Assembly (NCBI RefSeq): GCF_001429395.1
Contig: NZ_LMJT01000034.1
Coordinates: 186,001-250,000 of the forward strand
DNA length: 64,000 nucleotides
From: Allobosea sp. Root381
Lineage (GTDB): Bacteria; Pseudomonadota; Alphaproteobacteria; Rhizobiales; Beijerinckiaceae
Reading direction: 5' to 3'
The translations under genes were made by a program, and so were the position numbers. Shown here one piece after another: positions 33,949 through 42,875 of the stretch; the stretch's first letter is position 1; each line of letters begins with the position of its first letter. The notes beneath the pieces are model-generated. The model had not been told where the DNA came from and did not search any database. It saw only the letters and a program-made list of their open reading frames with translations.

Positions 33949-35784
33949 TTGCACACCAAGACAACGGAACCGGTCGAGCTCTATCGCTCGGACGCCCTGC
34001 TGGTTCGGCATGTCCCGTCAGGCGACACATCCGTCGGTGTCGTGACCTTCGATTCCTTCACCGACTATCAGAAGCTAGATCGGCCGGGCTTCGGCCAGGC
34101 CTTCCTGGCGGAGCGCGGCGTCGGCGCCGTCCACGTGATCAGCCGCGAGAACGACTGGTACCAGTACGACGAGATGGCGGAAGCAGCCGCAGCCATCCGC
34201 TCGGCGATGCAGGCCTATGACAGGGTCGCGACCTATGGCTCGAGCATGGGAGGCTATGCGGCGTTCCGCTTCGCCGGGCTGCTCGGAGCCGATGCCTTCA
34301 TCGCGCTCTCGCCGCAAGTCACGATCGACCCCTCGGTCGTCCCCTTCGAGCGGCGCTGGCTCGACGATGCGAAGCGGCTGAACTTCATCTGGGACCATCT
34401 CGCCCCCGAGCCCGGCTGCCGAGGCTATGTCTTCTACGATCCGCATGACGACGACGCCCGCCACGTCGCGCTGATGGCCCGGCAATGCAGCGTGATCCCG
34501 GTGCGCCTGCGCCATGCCGGCCACCCGAGCAGCACCTTCCTGCTGGAAACGGGGCTGTTGTCACGCGTCATCCTCGACCTCATCAGGGGCAGCGCGGACG
34601 TGCCGGCCATCGAGCTCGCCGCCCGCCGCGCGCGGCGCCGGTCGCCCAAATATCTGGCGACCCTCGCGCACCAAATGCCCGAGCGCCGGATGCATACGAA
34701 GATCGGCCTGCTGCGCGCCGCCTTGGCGCTGTCTCCGCAGGACGCCGGCTATGCCAGCGAACTCGCCGAGGCCTTCGCGGCGGCGGGACGTTTCGAGGAA
34801 GCGGGCGAGATGCATCGTCGGGCCCTGGCATTGGACGGCTCCCATCCGATCCTGCGCCACCGCTACGCCTGGCATCTCCTTCACAGCGAAAACCATGACG
34901 AGGCGGACGCCCTGTCCGCCGCACTCGTCGCGGAAGCACCGAACAGGGCGATATTCGTCGAACAGCGGCGGGTAATCGAACGGCACAAGGCGGCGCGGGT
35001 CGGGCGGCAAACCTCGATCATCGCCACGGCTCCCCGGCCGCAGGCGCGTGCGGCCTCCCGCGCGGCCTCCCTTGTCCAGCGCATCGCCGCCGCGCTGAGC
35101 GGGCGGCGCGTGGGCGGGCTCGACGGCGAGACCGGCGGCGGTCTAAGCGAAGAGGGCCTGCGCGCGATGCTGACGACGACGCCCGCGCCTCCGCAGTTCG
35201 TCGAGGCGTGGGCCCGCGATGCCATGTTGCGGAACCGTGCCGGAGCAGCCCGGCCGGACCTCGTGCTGCTCGGCGATTCATTGGTGGAACACTGGCCCGA
35301 AGGTACATTTTCGGGGCGCGATGTCTTCAATTTCGGCGTCGCGGCGGACAGGACACAGCATCTCCTGTGGCGCCTGCGTGCGCCCGAGATAGCCGCGTTT
35401 TCTCCCCGCCATGCCGTCATCCTGATCGGTACCAACAACCTCGCCAGCGGCGACGAGCCGGAGGCGATCACGGCCGGCATCGTCGCCGTGGCGCGAGCGA
35501 TCGAACGGCTCTGGCCGGCGACATCCATCCTGGCCGTCGAGATTCCGCCCTGCGGCCCGACCTTCGCGTTCAACGCACGCCAGCGCTTCGTGGCCAATCT
35601 CGGCATCCGCGCGAAGCTGCAGACGCTCAACGTCGATCAGGAAATGACCGACGGATTCGACCGGCGAACCCCGAATTACCATCCCGACCGGATTCATTTC
35701 TCGGCGGAAGGCTATCGCCTGCTGACGCGCCTGGTCGCAGCGAGGCTCGACCTGATCAAGGAGGGCGCGGCACGGCAGCCCTGA
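33949..35784 (+). CDS. alpha/beta hydrolase - TPR-like - SGNH/GDSL hydrolase fusion
   Basis: A 611-residue protein starting at TTG 33949 after GAAGAGG. Residues about 1-215 form an alpha/beta-hydrolase-like domain with nucleophile elbow GSSMGG (97-102). Residues about 255-345 are TPR-like helices (AALALSPQDAGYASELAEAF and following). Residues about 405-605 form an SGNH hydrolase resembling PAF-acetylhydrolase: GDSL (442-445), the block-II-like NFGVAADRTQ, GTNN (494-497) and DRIH (580-583). There is no signal peptide. Possible roles are deacylating or acetylating glycans, but the substrate is unknown. It separates fliI from fliJ. Confidence 0.8.
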   Translation: MHTKTTEPVELYRSDALLVRHVPSGDTSVGVVTFDSFTDYQKLDRPGFGQAFLAERGVGAVHVISRENDWYQYDEMAEAAAAIRSAMQAYDRVATYGSSMGGYAAFRFAGLLGADAFIALSPQVTIDPSVVPFERRWLDDAKRLNFIWDHLAPEPGCRGYVFYDPHDDDARHVALMARQCSVIPVRLRHAGHPSSTFLLETGLLSRVILDLIRGSADVPAIELAARRARRRSPKYLATLAHQMPERRMHTKIGLLRAALALSPQDAGYASELAEAFAAAGRFEEAGEMHRRALALDGSHPILRHRYAWHLLHSENHDEADALSAALVAEAPNRAIFVEQRRVIERHKAARVGRQTSIIATAPRPQARAASRAASLVQRIAAALSGRRVGGLDGETGGGLSEEGLRAMLTTTPAPPQFVEAWARDAMLRNRAGAARPDLVLLGDSLVEHWPEGTFSGRDVFNFGVAADRTQHLLWRLRAPEIAAFSPRHAVILIGTNNLASGDEPEAITAGIVAVARAIERLWPATSILAVEIPPCGPTFAFNARQRFVANLGIRAKLQTLNVDQEMTDGFDRRTPNYHPDRIHFSAEGYRLLTRLVAARLDLIKEGAARQP

Positions 35785-35823
35785 GCGTGCCACGCCTTCC
35801 GGCCGGGCGGCGCCGGCCCGTCT

Positions 35824-37113
35824 TCAGCGTCGAGCCAACAAGCGCAGCAGCGCCAGCATCGCCGCGAGTGCGACGAGCTGGATTGCCGCAGCGGCGGCCA
35901 ACGTCGCCGGCCGCCCCAGCCATTCGATCATGACGGCGAAGAACAGGGGCGCGGCCGCAAAGGCAAAATTCAGCGGCACCGTCAGCCGGCCGAGCAGACT
36001 GCCGAAGCCGCTGCGCCCGAACAGCGCGAGCGGCAGGGTCGCGCGCGCAACCGCGATCACCCCCATCGCCGCGCTGAACAGCAGCACGAAGGCGACCGCC
36101 GCCGCAGGCGAGCCCGGCACCAGCACCATGATCAGGCAGGCCAGCGGGCCGAGCGCCATGCCGACCAACGCAGCGCGCTCGACCGAAATCCTCTGCCCGA
36201 GCGTGGCATCCGTCAGCCGCGCCAGCAGCGTCGCCGGGCCGCTCAGCGTCGCAACGAGGACGGCACCCGCCTGATCCAGCCCCGCATGGCGCAGGATGTC
36301 GATCAGATGCAGCGGCAGCCCCCAGGAAACCAGCCCGCTAGCCGAGAAGATGATCGCGACCAGCCAGAAACCCTTGCGTCGCTGATCGGGCGCCAGGCGC
36401 CCGGCCTCGCTATCACCCGGCGCCCCCGCCGGTGCCCTGGGGCCGCCGGCTTGAGCGAGCCCGCGCGGGATCGAGGCGTAGATCGGCAGCGAGATCAGGA
36501 TCTGCAGCGCCGCCAGGACGAGCCAGGTGGCCCGCCAGCCCAGATTCTCCGAAAGCAGCGCGACCAGCGGCCAGGCGATGCTGGAGGACAGCGCGGTTGC
36601 GAGCATCATCAACCCGATCACCCGCCGGGCGCGCGCGCCCATCAACTGCACGATGGTGACGTTGCCGGCCGTCGTCAGGGCGAAGGCGTGGCCGACCCCG
36701 ATCACGAACCAGCTCGCGAGATAGCTCGCCGGCCCCTGTGCCAGGCTGAGAGACGCCAGACCGAGCGCACAGACCACCGCGCCCGCGCACATCGACACCC
36801 TCGTTCCCGCGCGGTCGAAATGGCGCCCCATGGTGGGAGCCAGCGCGGCCGAGGTCAGCAGAAGCACGGTGATGCCCCCGAACACGACCCGCGGGTCGAG
36901 TCCGAGATCGCGCTGGATGTCGCGCGCCAGCACCGACAAGGCATAGAAGGTCGCCCCCCAGCCGGTCATGGTCGCGACGACGAGCAGGCACATCAGCAGG
37001 CCATGCTTCGGAAAGCGCGGAAAGGCAGGCAAGGCGGGCATCCAAGCTCGGGCGGGCGGAACGGCTGCCGGAGGCAGCGGCCGCATCAGGCTAGTAGCGC
37101 GGCTTGCCCCCAT
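35824..37113 (-). CDS. MFS transporter
   Basis: A 429-residue protein with about 12 membrane helices and the MFS loop 2-3 signature region (MGRHFDRAGTRVSM). It resembles the oxalate/formate-antiporter-like or monocarboxylate-type MFS group (YALSVLARDIQRDLGLD after helix 1). Substrate is unknown. The start could be 37113 or the Met at 37086. It lies on the minus strand between the hydrolase fusion and fliJ, so it breaks the flagellar run. Confidence 0.85.
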   Translation of the reverse strand: MGASRATSLMRPLPPAAVPPARAWMPALPAFPRFPKHGLLMCLLVVATMTGWGATFYALSVLARDIQRDLGLDPRVVFGGITVLLLTSAALAPTMGRHFDRAGTRVSMCAGAVVCALGLASLSLAQGPASYLASWFVIGVGHAFALTTAGNVTIVQLMGARARRVIGLMMLATALSSSIAWPLVALLSENLGWRATWLVLAALQILISLPIYASIPRGLAQAGGPRAPAGAPGDSEAGRLAPDQRRKGFWLVAIIFSASGLVSWGLPLHLIDILRHAGLDQAGAVLVATLSGPATLLARLTDATLGQRISVERAALVGMALGPLACLIMVLVPGSPAAAVAFVLLFSAAMGVIAVARATLPLALFGRSGFGSLLGRLTVPLNFAFAAAPLFFAVMIEWLGRPATLAAAAAIQLVALAAMLALLRLLARR

Positions 37114-37281
37114 GCGTCAGGAGCAGGAGCGCGGCCGCGCCATGCGTCGAATGCGGCGCATTCCGGTAAGGAACGGTCAACCTCCTTGGTCCATTGTGCT
37201 TTTTGTCTCGCGGTATGGAGTTCCGGTCGCGCGCCGAGGGGTCGGCGCTCGGCCAATGCGTAATCAGGAGTTGGAAACGAC

Positions 37282-37686
37282 ATGAAGTCGCGAGAGACCC
37301 TTCTGCGTCTCAAACGGTTCCAGGTGGACGAGAAGCGCCGCCGGGTAAGCCAGATCGAGATGATGATCGCCGATTTTCACCGCATGGCGAGCGACCTGGA
37401 CCGCGAGATCCAGAGCGAGGAATCGCGGGCCGGCATCTCCGACCCCGGTCATTTCGCCTATCCGACCTACGCCAAGGCCGCGCTCGGCCGTCGCGACAAC
37501 CTGCGCCAGTCCGCCGACAACCTGAAGGGCCAGCTCGACGAGGCCAAGGCCGAGTTGCAGGAAGCCTTCGAGGACATGAAGAAGGTCGAGATTCTCGACG
37601 ATCGCGAACGGGCCACCGAGCGCGCCGCCGAGGCCGCCCGCGACCAGGCTATGATGGATTCGATCGGCCTGCGCCCGCGCGCCTGA
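37282..37686 (+). CDS. fliJ: flagellar export chaperone FliJ
   Basis: A 134-residue, highly charged, all-helical coiled-coil protein starting MKSRETLLRLKRFQVDEKRR, the usual FliJ opening, with RRDNLRQSADNLKGQLDEA in the second helix. FliJ forms the stalk in the FliI hexamer and escorts substrates. A strong terminator follows. Its distance from fliI (3.4 kb) is unusual because fliI and fliJ are commonly adjacent. Confidence 0.9.
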   Translation: MKSRETLLRLKRFQVDEKRRRVSQIEMMIADFHRMASDLDREIQSEESRAGISDPGHFAYPTYAKAALGRRDNLRQSADNLKGQLDEAKAELQEAFEDMKKVEILDDRERATERAAEAARDQAMMDSIGLRPRA

Positions 37687-37717
37687 GCCGCCACGCGATC
37701 ACTGAATCGAGTGCAAG

Positions 37718-37745
37718 GCCCGCCGGCCCGTCCGGCGGGCTTTTC
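37718..37745 (+). terminator. Rho-independent terminator after fliJ
   Basis: A 9-bp stem GCCCGCCGG/CCGGCGGGC with a five-base loop is followed by TTTTCTG. It lies 32 bp after the fliJ stop. Confidence 0.88.
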
Positions 37746-37810
37746 TGTTCCGCCGCGGCTGTCAAGACGAGGGACGAGACGCGGACGCCCTATGTTCGGC
37801 CCTGTGCGGA

Positions 37811-38719
37811 TTAGCGGATCTCGGGTGATCGACCGAGCGTGGCGCGCACGAAGGCGCCCACCTCTGCCAGCGCTCGACGGCCGTCGGCAAGCTGCGCATA
37901 GAACAAGTGCCAAGCATGAATCATATGCGGCCAGACTTGCAACGTGGTCCGTACGTCCGCTGCCGCAGCTACCCCGGCCAGCCGGATCGCATCATCCAAC
38001 AGGGTTTCGTCGGACCCAACCTGAATCAGCAACGGCGGCAAACCACGCAAATCCGCGTAAATCGGCGAGACCATCGACATGCGCGGATCGCTGCCTTGCA
38101 AATATGCCGCCGCCAACTCGTGCAGATACGGCCCCTGGATCAAAGGGTCTACCGCAGCTTTGGTCTGCATGGTGGCACCCGACATCTCCAGATCCGTCCA
38201 TGGTGAACTGCACCACGCGCCGGCGGGCAAAGCAGTGCCCGCATCGCGCAGTGAAACCAGCGTCGCGATCGCCAGCCCGCCGCCCGCGCTCTCCCCAGCC
38301 AGGACGATGTTTTCCGGCAGAAACCCTTGCGCTAGCAAAAATCGGTATCCGGTCAGTGCATCTTCCAACGCCGCCGGAAATGGATGCTCCGGCGCCAAGC
38401 GATAACCAAGCGCCAGCGTGCGCGTGCCTGCCTCACGCCCGGCTTGCGCGATCATATGCCGGTGACTTTTGATCGATCCGGAAACGTAACCGCCGCCGTG
38501 CAGAAACATGATCACCCGTGCAGGGTCGGCGGCCGGCGTGGTGGTCCACTCTGCCGCCACCCCATTCGCATCCACCGGCTCCACGACGACATCCGGTGGC
38601 ATTTCGTAACGCGCGGTCAGGTCATCCAGCCGCTGCCGGCGGCCGGACACGTCAACCGGCCGCTGTCCAGCTGCCAGCATCGCCCTTATGGCGGCGAGTT
38701 CTGCATCGGCTTGCGTCAA
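37811..38719 (-). CDS. HSL-family alpha/beta hydrolase (esterase)
   Basis: A 302-residue hormone-sensitive-lipase-type esterase. It has the oxyanion-hole motif FLHGGGYVSGS, nucleophile motif GESAGGGLA, a catalytic Asp in GSDETLLDD and His in MIHAWH. I chose TTG 38719 because GGAGGAGG lies seven bases upstream; longer frames run into an IS remnant. Base and codon composition are visibly less GC-biased than the neighbours (for example CAAATATGCC, GGTGGCACC). With the adjacent transposase remnant, this suggests horizontal acquisition. Likely substrates are short-chain acyl esters. Confidence 0.85.
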   Translation of the reverse strand: MTQADAELAAIRAMLAAGQRPVDVSGRRQRLDDLTARYEMPPDVVVEPVDANGVAAEWTTTPAADPARVIMFLHGGGYVSGSIKSHRHMIAQAGREAGTRTLALGYRLAPEHPFPAALEDALTGYRFLLAQGFLPENIVLAGESAGGGLAIATLVSLRDAGTALPAGAWCSSPWTDLEMSGATMQTKAAVDPLIQGPYLHELAAAYLQGSDPRMSMVSPIYADLRGLPPLLIQVGSDETLLDDAIRLAGVAAAADVRTTLQVWPHMIHAWHLFYAQLADGRRALAEVGAFVRATLGRSPEIR

Positions 38720-38774
38720 TCCAGCCTCCTCCCAATTGAAACACGATTGGCGTGCGGCTCTGCGAGCAGACGGG

Positions 38775-38950
38775 ATCAGGCCACGGCTTTGATCGCGAGC
38801 CGGGCGTGTTGTCTCCGAACTGCTGCCGGCTGAAATTGCAGAGCGCGGCGTGCAGTCTGCTTCCGTTGTAGACCTGATCAATGAACCGCGGAAGATCGAC
38901 GGCTAGGTCTGTTTGGGGCTTCTCTGGTCGTCCGGCGACCGACTCAATCG
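38775..38950 (-). pseudogene. IS3-family transposase remnant (C-terminal end of OrfB)
   Basis: The minus-strand frame reads DLPRFIDQVYNGSRLHAALC then NFSRQQFGDNT, matching the C-terminal end of IS3-family integrase-domain transposases (FI-x-x-VYN-x-x-RLHSALGYLSP-x-QFE). The DDE core is absent, so only the tail survives. It ends right before the ribosome site of the acquired esterase gene. The rest of the 340 bp gap up to 39059 shows nothing convincing. Confidence 0.75.
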
Positions 38951-39059
38951 GGCCGCAAAGAGGAGAATGGGTCGGACAAAATGCTTCTATCCGACCGGCA
39001 AGAGCAACGTTTCTCTCGCTAGAGCAGTTGCTGCAGCTCCTTGCGGTGTCCGCGCCCCC

Positions 39060-39674
39060 TTACTCGACGATCGGATGATGCGGGACGCAGTCGCGACGCA
39101 TCTTGCCCGCCAGCCGCGGATCGTCATCGATCTCGACGCCGCGCTTGAACACGCGAAAGCCGGAGCGCTGGTAGAATTCCGGCGCGCCCTGATGGTCGAG
39201 GGTGCAGGTATGCACCCAGAAGCGCGCGATCGGCTTGGCCCAGGCCATTGCCAGCGCCCGGTTCATCAGCCAGCGTCCCGCGCCCTTGCCGAGCACGGCT
39301 TCGTCGAGACCGAAGAAGGCGAGTTCCCCCTCGCCCGCGACCCGGAAGTCCAGCTCCAGCAGCCCGACATCGGCTCCCTCGTGACGCACCACGAAGGTCT
39401 CGACGTTTGCGTCGCCCAGGATCGCCTCGACCTCGCCGACCGGCTTGACCAGCCGGCTGAACCACATCCAGCGTTCGCCGAGCCGGCGGTACATGGCGAG
39501 ATAACGCTGGACCTCGGGCGCTCCGATGCGCTCCAGCGAAAAGCCCTCGACACCCGGCGGATCGGGCCGCACAGGCGGCGCGGCGACCATCTCGAGCGAG
39601 GTCACGATGGCCGCGATCTTGCCGGGAGGCAGGTCAGTCGTGCCGTTGAGGCCGATGGTCAGGGTCGATGACAT
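39060..39674 (-). CDS. GNAT-family N-acetyltransferase
   Basis: A 204-residue GNAT protein. The core strand and loop read VGLLELDFRVAGEGELAFFG then EAVLGKGAGRWLMNRALAMAW, the acetyl-CoA pyrophosphate loop (Q/R-x-x-G-x-G/A variant GKGAGRW). It ends with GAPEFYQRSGFRVFKRG, a common GNAT tail. ATG 39674 gives MSSTLTIGLNG; the longer frame to 39782 would overlap the divergent gene. Acetyl acceptor is unknown. Confidence 0.85.
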   Translation of the reverse strand: MSSTLTIGLNGTTDLPPGKIAAIVTSLEMVAAPPVRPDPPGVEGFSLERIGAPEVQRYLAMYRRLGERWMWFSRLVKPVGEVEAILGDANVETFVVRHEGADVGLLELDFRVAGEGELAFFGLDEAVLGKGAGRWLMNRALAMAWAKPIARFWVHTCTLDHQGAPEFYQRSGFRVFKRGVEIDDDPRLAGKMRRDCVPHHPIVE

Positions 39675-39770
39675 GGCGTTATCTTCGGTTGGCGCAATCT
39701 GCGATTGCCGGAACGGAGGGCGGAACGCCACGCCGCGATCATGACATGATCGCGGCGGAAAGATCATGAG

Positions 39771-40211
39771 ATGACGCGGCATGGCAACCCTTCGAGATCA
39801 CGCACAGACCGGCCCGACCGCCCGGCCCTGCTGCGGCTCGTCGTGGCGCTGGCGGTGATGCTGGTTGGGGTCCTGCCGCACGCCACGCTTGCCGCCTCCG
39901 CCTTCCACGCGGCCGCCGCATCGCCGGCAGCGACGCCTCCCAAGGGCGCGCCAGTGGACCGGCACGCCGCCCATCGGGCCCAGGCCGCCGCGCCCTGCCA
40001 TGACGATGCGGACGCGAGCGACAAGGCCGGACCGTCCACGCCATCCTGCTGCGTCCTCGGCTGCGGGCTGCTCGGCGCAGGCCCGGTGAGCGCTTTCGCG
40101 GCGGCCTCCCCTTCATGGCGGCGCCTTGTCGCCGATCCGGCCTTGGCGGTCGCTGAGACCGAGCCCGAGCCGGCCGAGCGACCGCCCCGTCGCGCCGCCC
40201 TGGCCGGCTAA
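39771..40211 (+). CDS. small membrane-anchored His/Cys-containing protein, unknown
   Basis: A 146-residue protein with a basic N-terminus, one hydrophobic segment (about residues 22-42; signal or anchor), and an Ala/Pro-rich region with scattered His and Cys (HAAHRAQAAAPCHDD, CCVLGCGLLG). The pattern resembles small copper-associated DUF2946/CopL-like proteins but I cannot assign it. It precedes a DUF305 gene by 80 bp on the same strand, which supports a metal-related role. Confidence 0.6.
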   Translation: MTRHGNPSRSRTDRPDRPALLRLVVALAVMLVGVLPHATLAASAFHAAAASPAATPPKGAPVDRHAAHRAQAAAPCHDDADASDKAGPSTPSCCVLGCGLLGAGPVSAFAAASPSWRRLVADPALAVAETEPEPAERPPRRAALAG

Positions 40212-40291
40212 AAACGCAACCGATTTTCGAAGAGCGAAACCGCCCTGCCCGAGCGGCGGGCGTCCCGTTTCGCAACCAAGGACAAAACGCC

Positions 40292-40675
40292 ATGAAAACT
40301 CTGCATTCAATCGGGGCAGCCGCCGCCCTCATCGGTGGCCTCTCGCTCGGCGGATCCGCCCTGGCCCAGCAGAATCAGGGCCATGCCGGCCACGGCGCAC
40401 CGGCCGTCTCGGAGAGCGACAGCCTCGCGACCGTCGCCTACAAGGCCGCCAACGCCAAGATGCACAAGGACATGGACATCGCCTATGCGGGCGATGCCGA
40501 CGCCGATTTCGTGCGCGGCATGATCCCGCATCACCAGGGCGCGATCGACATGGCGAAGATCGTGCTCGTCCACGGCAAGGACCCCGAGCTCAAGAAGCTC
40601 GCGAACGGCATCATCGCCGAACAGGAGAAGGAGATCGCCATGATGCGCGCCTGGTTGAAGAGGAACGGCAAGTAG
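40292..40675 (+). CDS. exported DUF305 protein
   Basis: A 127-residue protein with a signal peptide (cleavage after GGSALAQ) and a DUF305 helical domain: NAKMHKDMDIAYAGDADADFVRGMIPHHQGAIDMAK then EIAMMRAWL. The M-x-x-M-H and MIPHHQGAI His/Met motifs are those of periplasmic copper-binding DUF305 proteins. A long perfect hairpin follows the stop. Confidence 0.87.
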   Translation: MKTLHSIGAAAALIGGLSLGGSALAQQNQGHAGHGAPAVSESDSLATVAYKAANAKMHKDMDIAYAGDADADFVRGMIPHHQGAIDMAKIVLVHGKDPELKKLANGIIAEQEKEIAMMRAWLKRNGK

Positions 40676-40701
40676 CCCTCCGCAAGTAGCCCTGTGATCG
40701 C

Positions 40702-40727
40702 GGCAAGCGGCGGCAACGCCGCTTGCC
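40702..40727 (+). terminator. GC-rich hairpin after DUF305 gene
   Basis: An 11-bp perfect stem GGCAAGCGGCG/CGCCGCTTGCC with a GCAA tetraloop lies 26 bp past the stop. There is no T-run, so intrinsic termination is uncertain. It may stabilise the mRNA 3' end. Confidence 0.55.
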
Positions 40728-40824
40728 CTCGGCCCGGGCCGCTGGCACACAGACGTCAGCGCGGCTTCGCCCCGGCGTTCGCGTGCCTGCCTCGTCGTCA
40801 CGCCCCTCGCAGCCCGCCGGTCCC

Positions 40825-41862
40825 ATGAAGCGCTATCTGGACTATCTCTGGCCGATCATCGGGCTCGTGGCGGTCGTCTGGTCTGTCGACCTGCTCTGGG
40901 AGAAGCTCAAGGCGGAGGCGTTGACCAACGAGGCCGTCAGCGCCCGGCTCGAACAGGCCGGGCTGTGGGAAGCCTTCAAGATCGTCGCCTCGGGCATCGG
41001 CCAGAAGATCGCGGTGATCCCGACCGAAGCATTCTTCCACGCCGGTCTCGCGACCCTCGTCGCCTATGCCGCGCTCGCCTGGTACGATCGGATCTCCCTG
41101 CTGCATCTCGGCAAGGAGAAGGGCATCTCCTGGCTCTACATCTCACTCTGTTCCTTCGTGACCTATGCGCTGTCGCACAATATCGGCGCCTCGGTCTTCT
41201 CGGGCGGCATGGTGCGCTTCCGTGCCTATACGGCGAAGGGGCTGACCGCCGGCGAGGTCGCGGTACTCGTCGCGCTCTGTTCCTTCACCTTCGCCTTCGG
41301 CACGATCCTGCTGCTCGGCCTGGTGCTGATCTACGAGCCCGAGATCCTGCGTCCGCTCGGGCGGCTCTCGAGCTGGTTCGCCATCGGCGACAGCACCGCC
41401 CGTCTGATCGGGGTCGGCATGCTCGGCTTCGTCGCGCTCTACACGATCGGCTCCTGGCTCAAATTCAGGCCTCTGCGGATCGGCAAGTTCGAGATCATCT
41501 ATCCGCGCCTGCCGATCGTCGCCCGGCAATATCTCGCGGCGCCGCTGGAACTCGCCGGTGCGGCCGGCATCATCTATTTCGCGCTGCCCGAACAGGGCAA
41601 TCCAGGTTTCCTGATCGTGCTCGGCGCCTTCCTGCTGTCCTTCTCGGCCGGGCTGCTCAGCCAGGTTCCCGGCGGCGTCGGCGTGATGGAGGCGGTGTTC
41701 CTGGCGGTGATGCCCGGCATCCCGGCGCCGGCTGTCTTCGCGGCGCTGCTGATCTGGCGACTGTTCTACCTGATCCTGCCGCTGGTGATCTCGCTGCCGG
41801 TGGTGCTCGCCTTCGAGCGCGACCAGCTCAAGCGCCACACCCGCATCGCCCCGCCGCCTTAA
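40825..41862 (+). CDS. YbhN/UPF0104-type integral membrane protein (lysylphosphatidylglycerol synthase TM-like)
   Basis: A 345-residue membrane protein with about eight helices. It contains SLCSFVTYALSHNIGASVFSGG and GLLSQVPGGVGVMEAVFL, the signatures of the flippase-like domain of MprF/UPF0104 proteins. It lacks the soluble synthase domain, so it is not a full MprF; a lipid-flipping or transport role is inferred from the fold. ATG 40825 (MKRYLDYLWPI) is chosen over an upstream frame with a low-complexity leader. Confidence 0.82.
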   Translation: MKRYLDYLWPIIGLVAVVWSVDLLWEKLKAEALTNEAVSARLEQAGLWEAFKIVASGIGQKIAVIPTEAFFHAGLATLVAYAALAWYDRISLLHLGKEKGISWLYISLCSFVTYALSHNIGASVFSGGMVRFRAYTAKGLTAGEVAVLVALCSFTFAFGTILLLGLVLIYEPEILRPLGRLSSWFAIGDSTARLIGVGMLGFVALYTIGSWLKFRPLRIGKFEIIYPRLPIVARQYLAAPLELAGAAGIIYFALPEQGNPGFLIVLGAFLLSFSAGLLSQVPGGVGVMEAVFLAVMPGIPAPAVFAALLIWRLFYLILPLVISLPVVLAFERDQLKRHTRIAPPP

Positions 41863-41872
41863 GACCGGTGGC

Positions 41873-42757
41873 TCAGCGCCGCAGCGCGATCGCTGCCGCA
41901 CCGAACATCAGCAGCGCGCCGACTGCCTCGCTGGCCCCGAAGGGCTCGCCCAGCAGCAGCACGCCCGCGACAACCGCGATAACGGGGCTGACGAAGGCGT
42001 AGAGCCCGGCCCCGAAGGCGCCCCAGTCGCGCAGCAGGCGGATATAGATCGTGAAGCCGACGAGCGAGCCAGCAACGACCAGGAAGCCGACCGCCGGCGC
42101 CACCGGCCAGCTCAGCAGCACCGCCAGTTCAGGGACCCCGATGGGCTCGATCGCGAGCGTCACCACCACCAGACCAAGCGCGCCGATCGCGGTTTGCCAA
42201 CTCGCCAGCGTCAGTGTCGGCATCGTCCCGGCAATCCGCCGGCTCAACACCCCACCCACGCAATAGGCCAAGGTGCCGAAGGCGACCGAGGCGAGCCCCC
42301 AGGCCTCCAGCGCATCGCCCGGCGCGCCGCCGCCGCCCATAAGGCGCTGCGCGAACAGGAAGCCGAGCCCTGCCGTTCCCAGCGCGATCGCGGCGACCCG
42401 GCGCGCGGTGATCTTCTGGTCTTCGAGCGCGCGGCTGGCGAGCAGCGTCCAGACCGGAATCGTCGCCATGTTGACGATGGCCGAGAGTCCGGACGGTGCA
42501 TGGGCGGCGCCCCAGAACAGGAAGGCGTAATTGGCGGTGTTGACGAGCAGCGCGGTCGCGATCAGCCGCGGCCAGGCGGTGCGCGGCACCTTGAGCAGGT
42601 CACGCCCGGCCCAGGCCATCATCAGCACGCCTGCCGTGACGAAGCGCGCCGAGGCCAGCAGCAGGGGCGAGGCGTGCTCCGAGGCGATCCGGACCGGCAG
42701 GAAGGTCAGGCCCCAGACCAGGCAAAGGACGATGAAGAGGGCGGCATTGCGGCTCAT
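41873..42757 (-). CDS. EamA/DMT-family transporter
   Basis: A 294-residue protein with ten hydrophobic helices in two EamA repeats. The first starts NAALFIVLCLVWGLTFLPVRIA, the second around VAFGTLAYCVGGVLSRR. It ends with the common VLLLGEPFGASEAVGALLMFGA segment. DMT proteins export metabolites or amino acids; the substrate is unknown. It is convergent with the UPF0104 gene. Confidence 0.88.
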   Translation of the reverse strand: MSRNAALFIVLCLVWGLTFLPVRIASEHASPLLLASARFVTAGVLMMAWAGRDLLKVPRTAWPRLIATALLVNTANYAFLFWGAAHAPSGLSAIVNMATIPVWTLLASRALEDQKITARRVAAIALGTAGLGFLFAQRLMGGGGAPGDALEAWGLASVAFGTLAYCVGGVLSRRIAGTMPTLTLASWQTAIGALGLVVVTLAIEPIGVPELAVLLSWPVAPAVGFLVVAGSLVGFTIYIRLLRDWGAFGAGLYAFVSPVIAVVAGVLLLGEPFGASEAVGALLMFGAAAIALRR

Positions 42758-42875
42758 GCGCGCCCCTCATAGGCAAAGCCCTGCAGCGCCACCATTGCGC
42801 CGCGGGCATCGACGACCCGTGGAAAAGCGGGCGGGAGCGGTCCCCGCGTGAGGGCCTGGTCCCGCTAGCCGGCCC

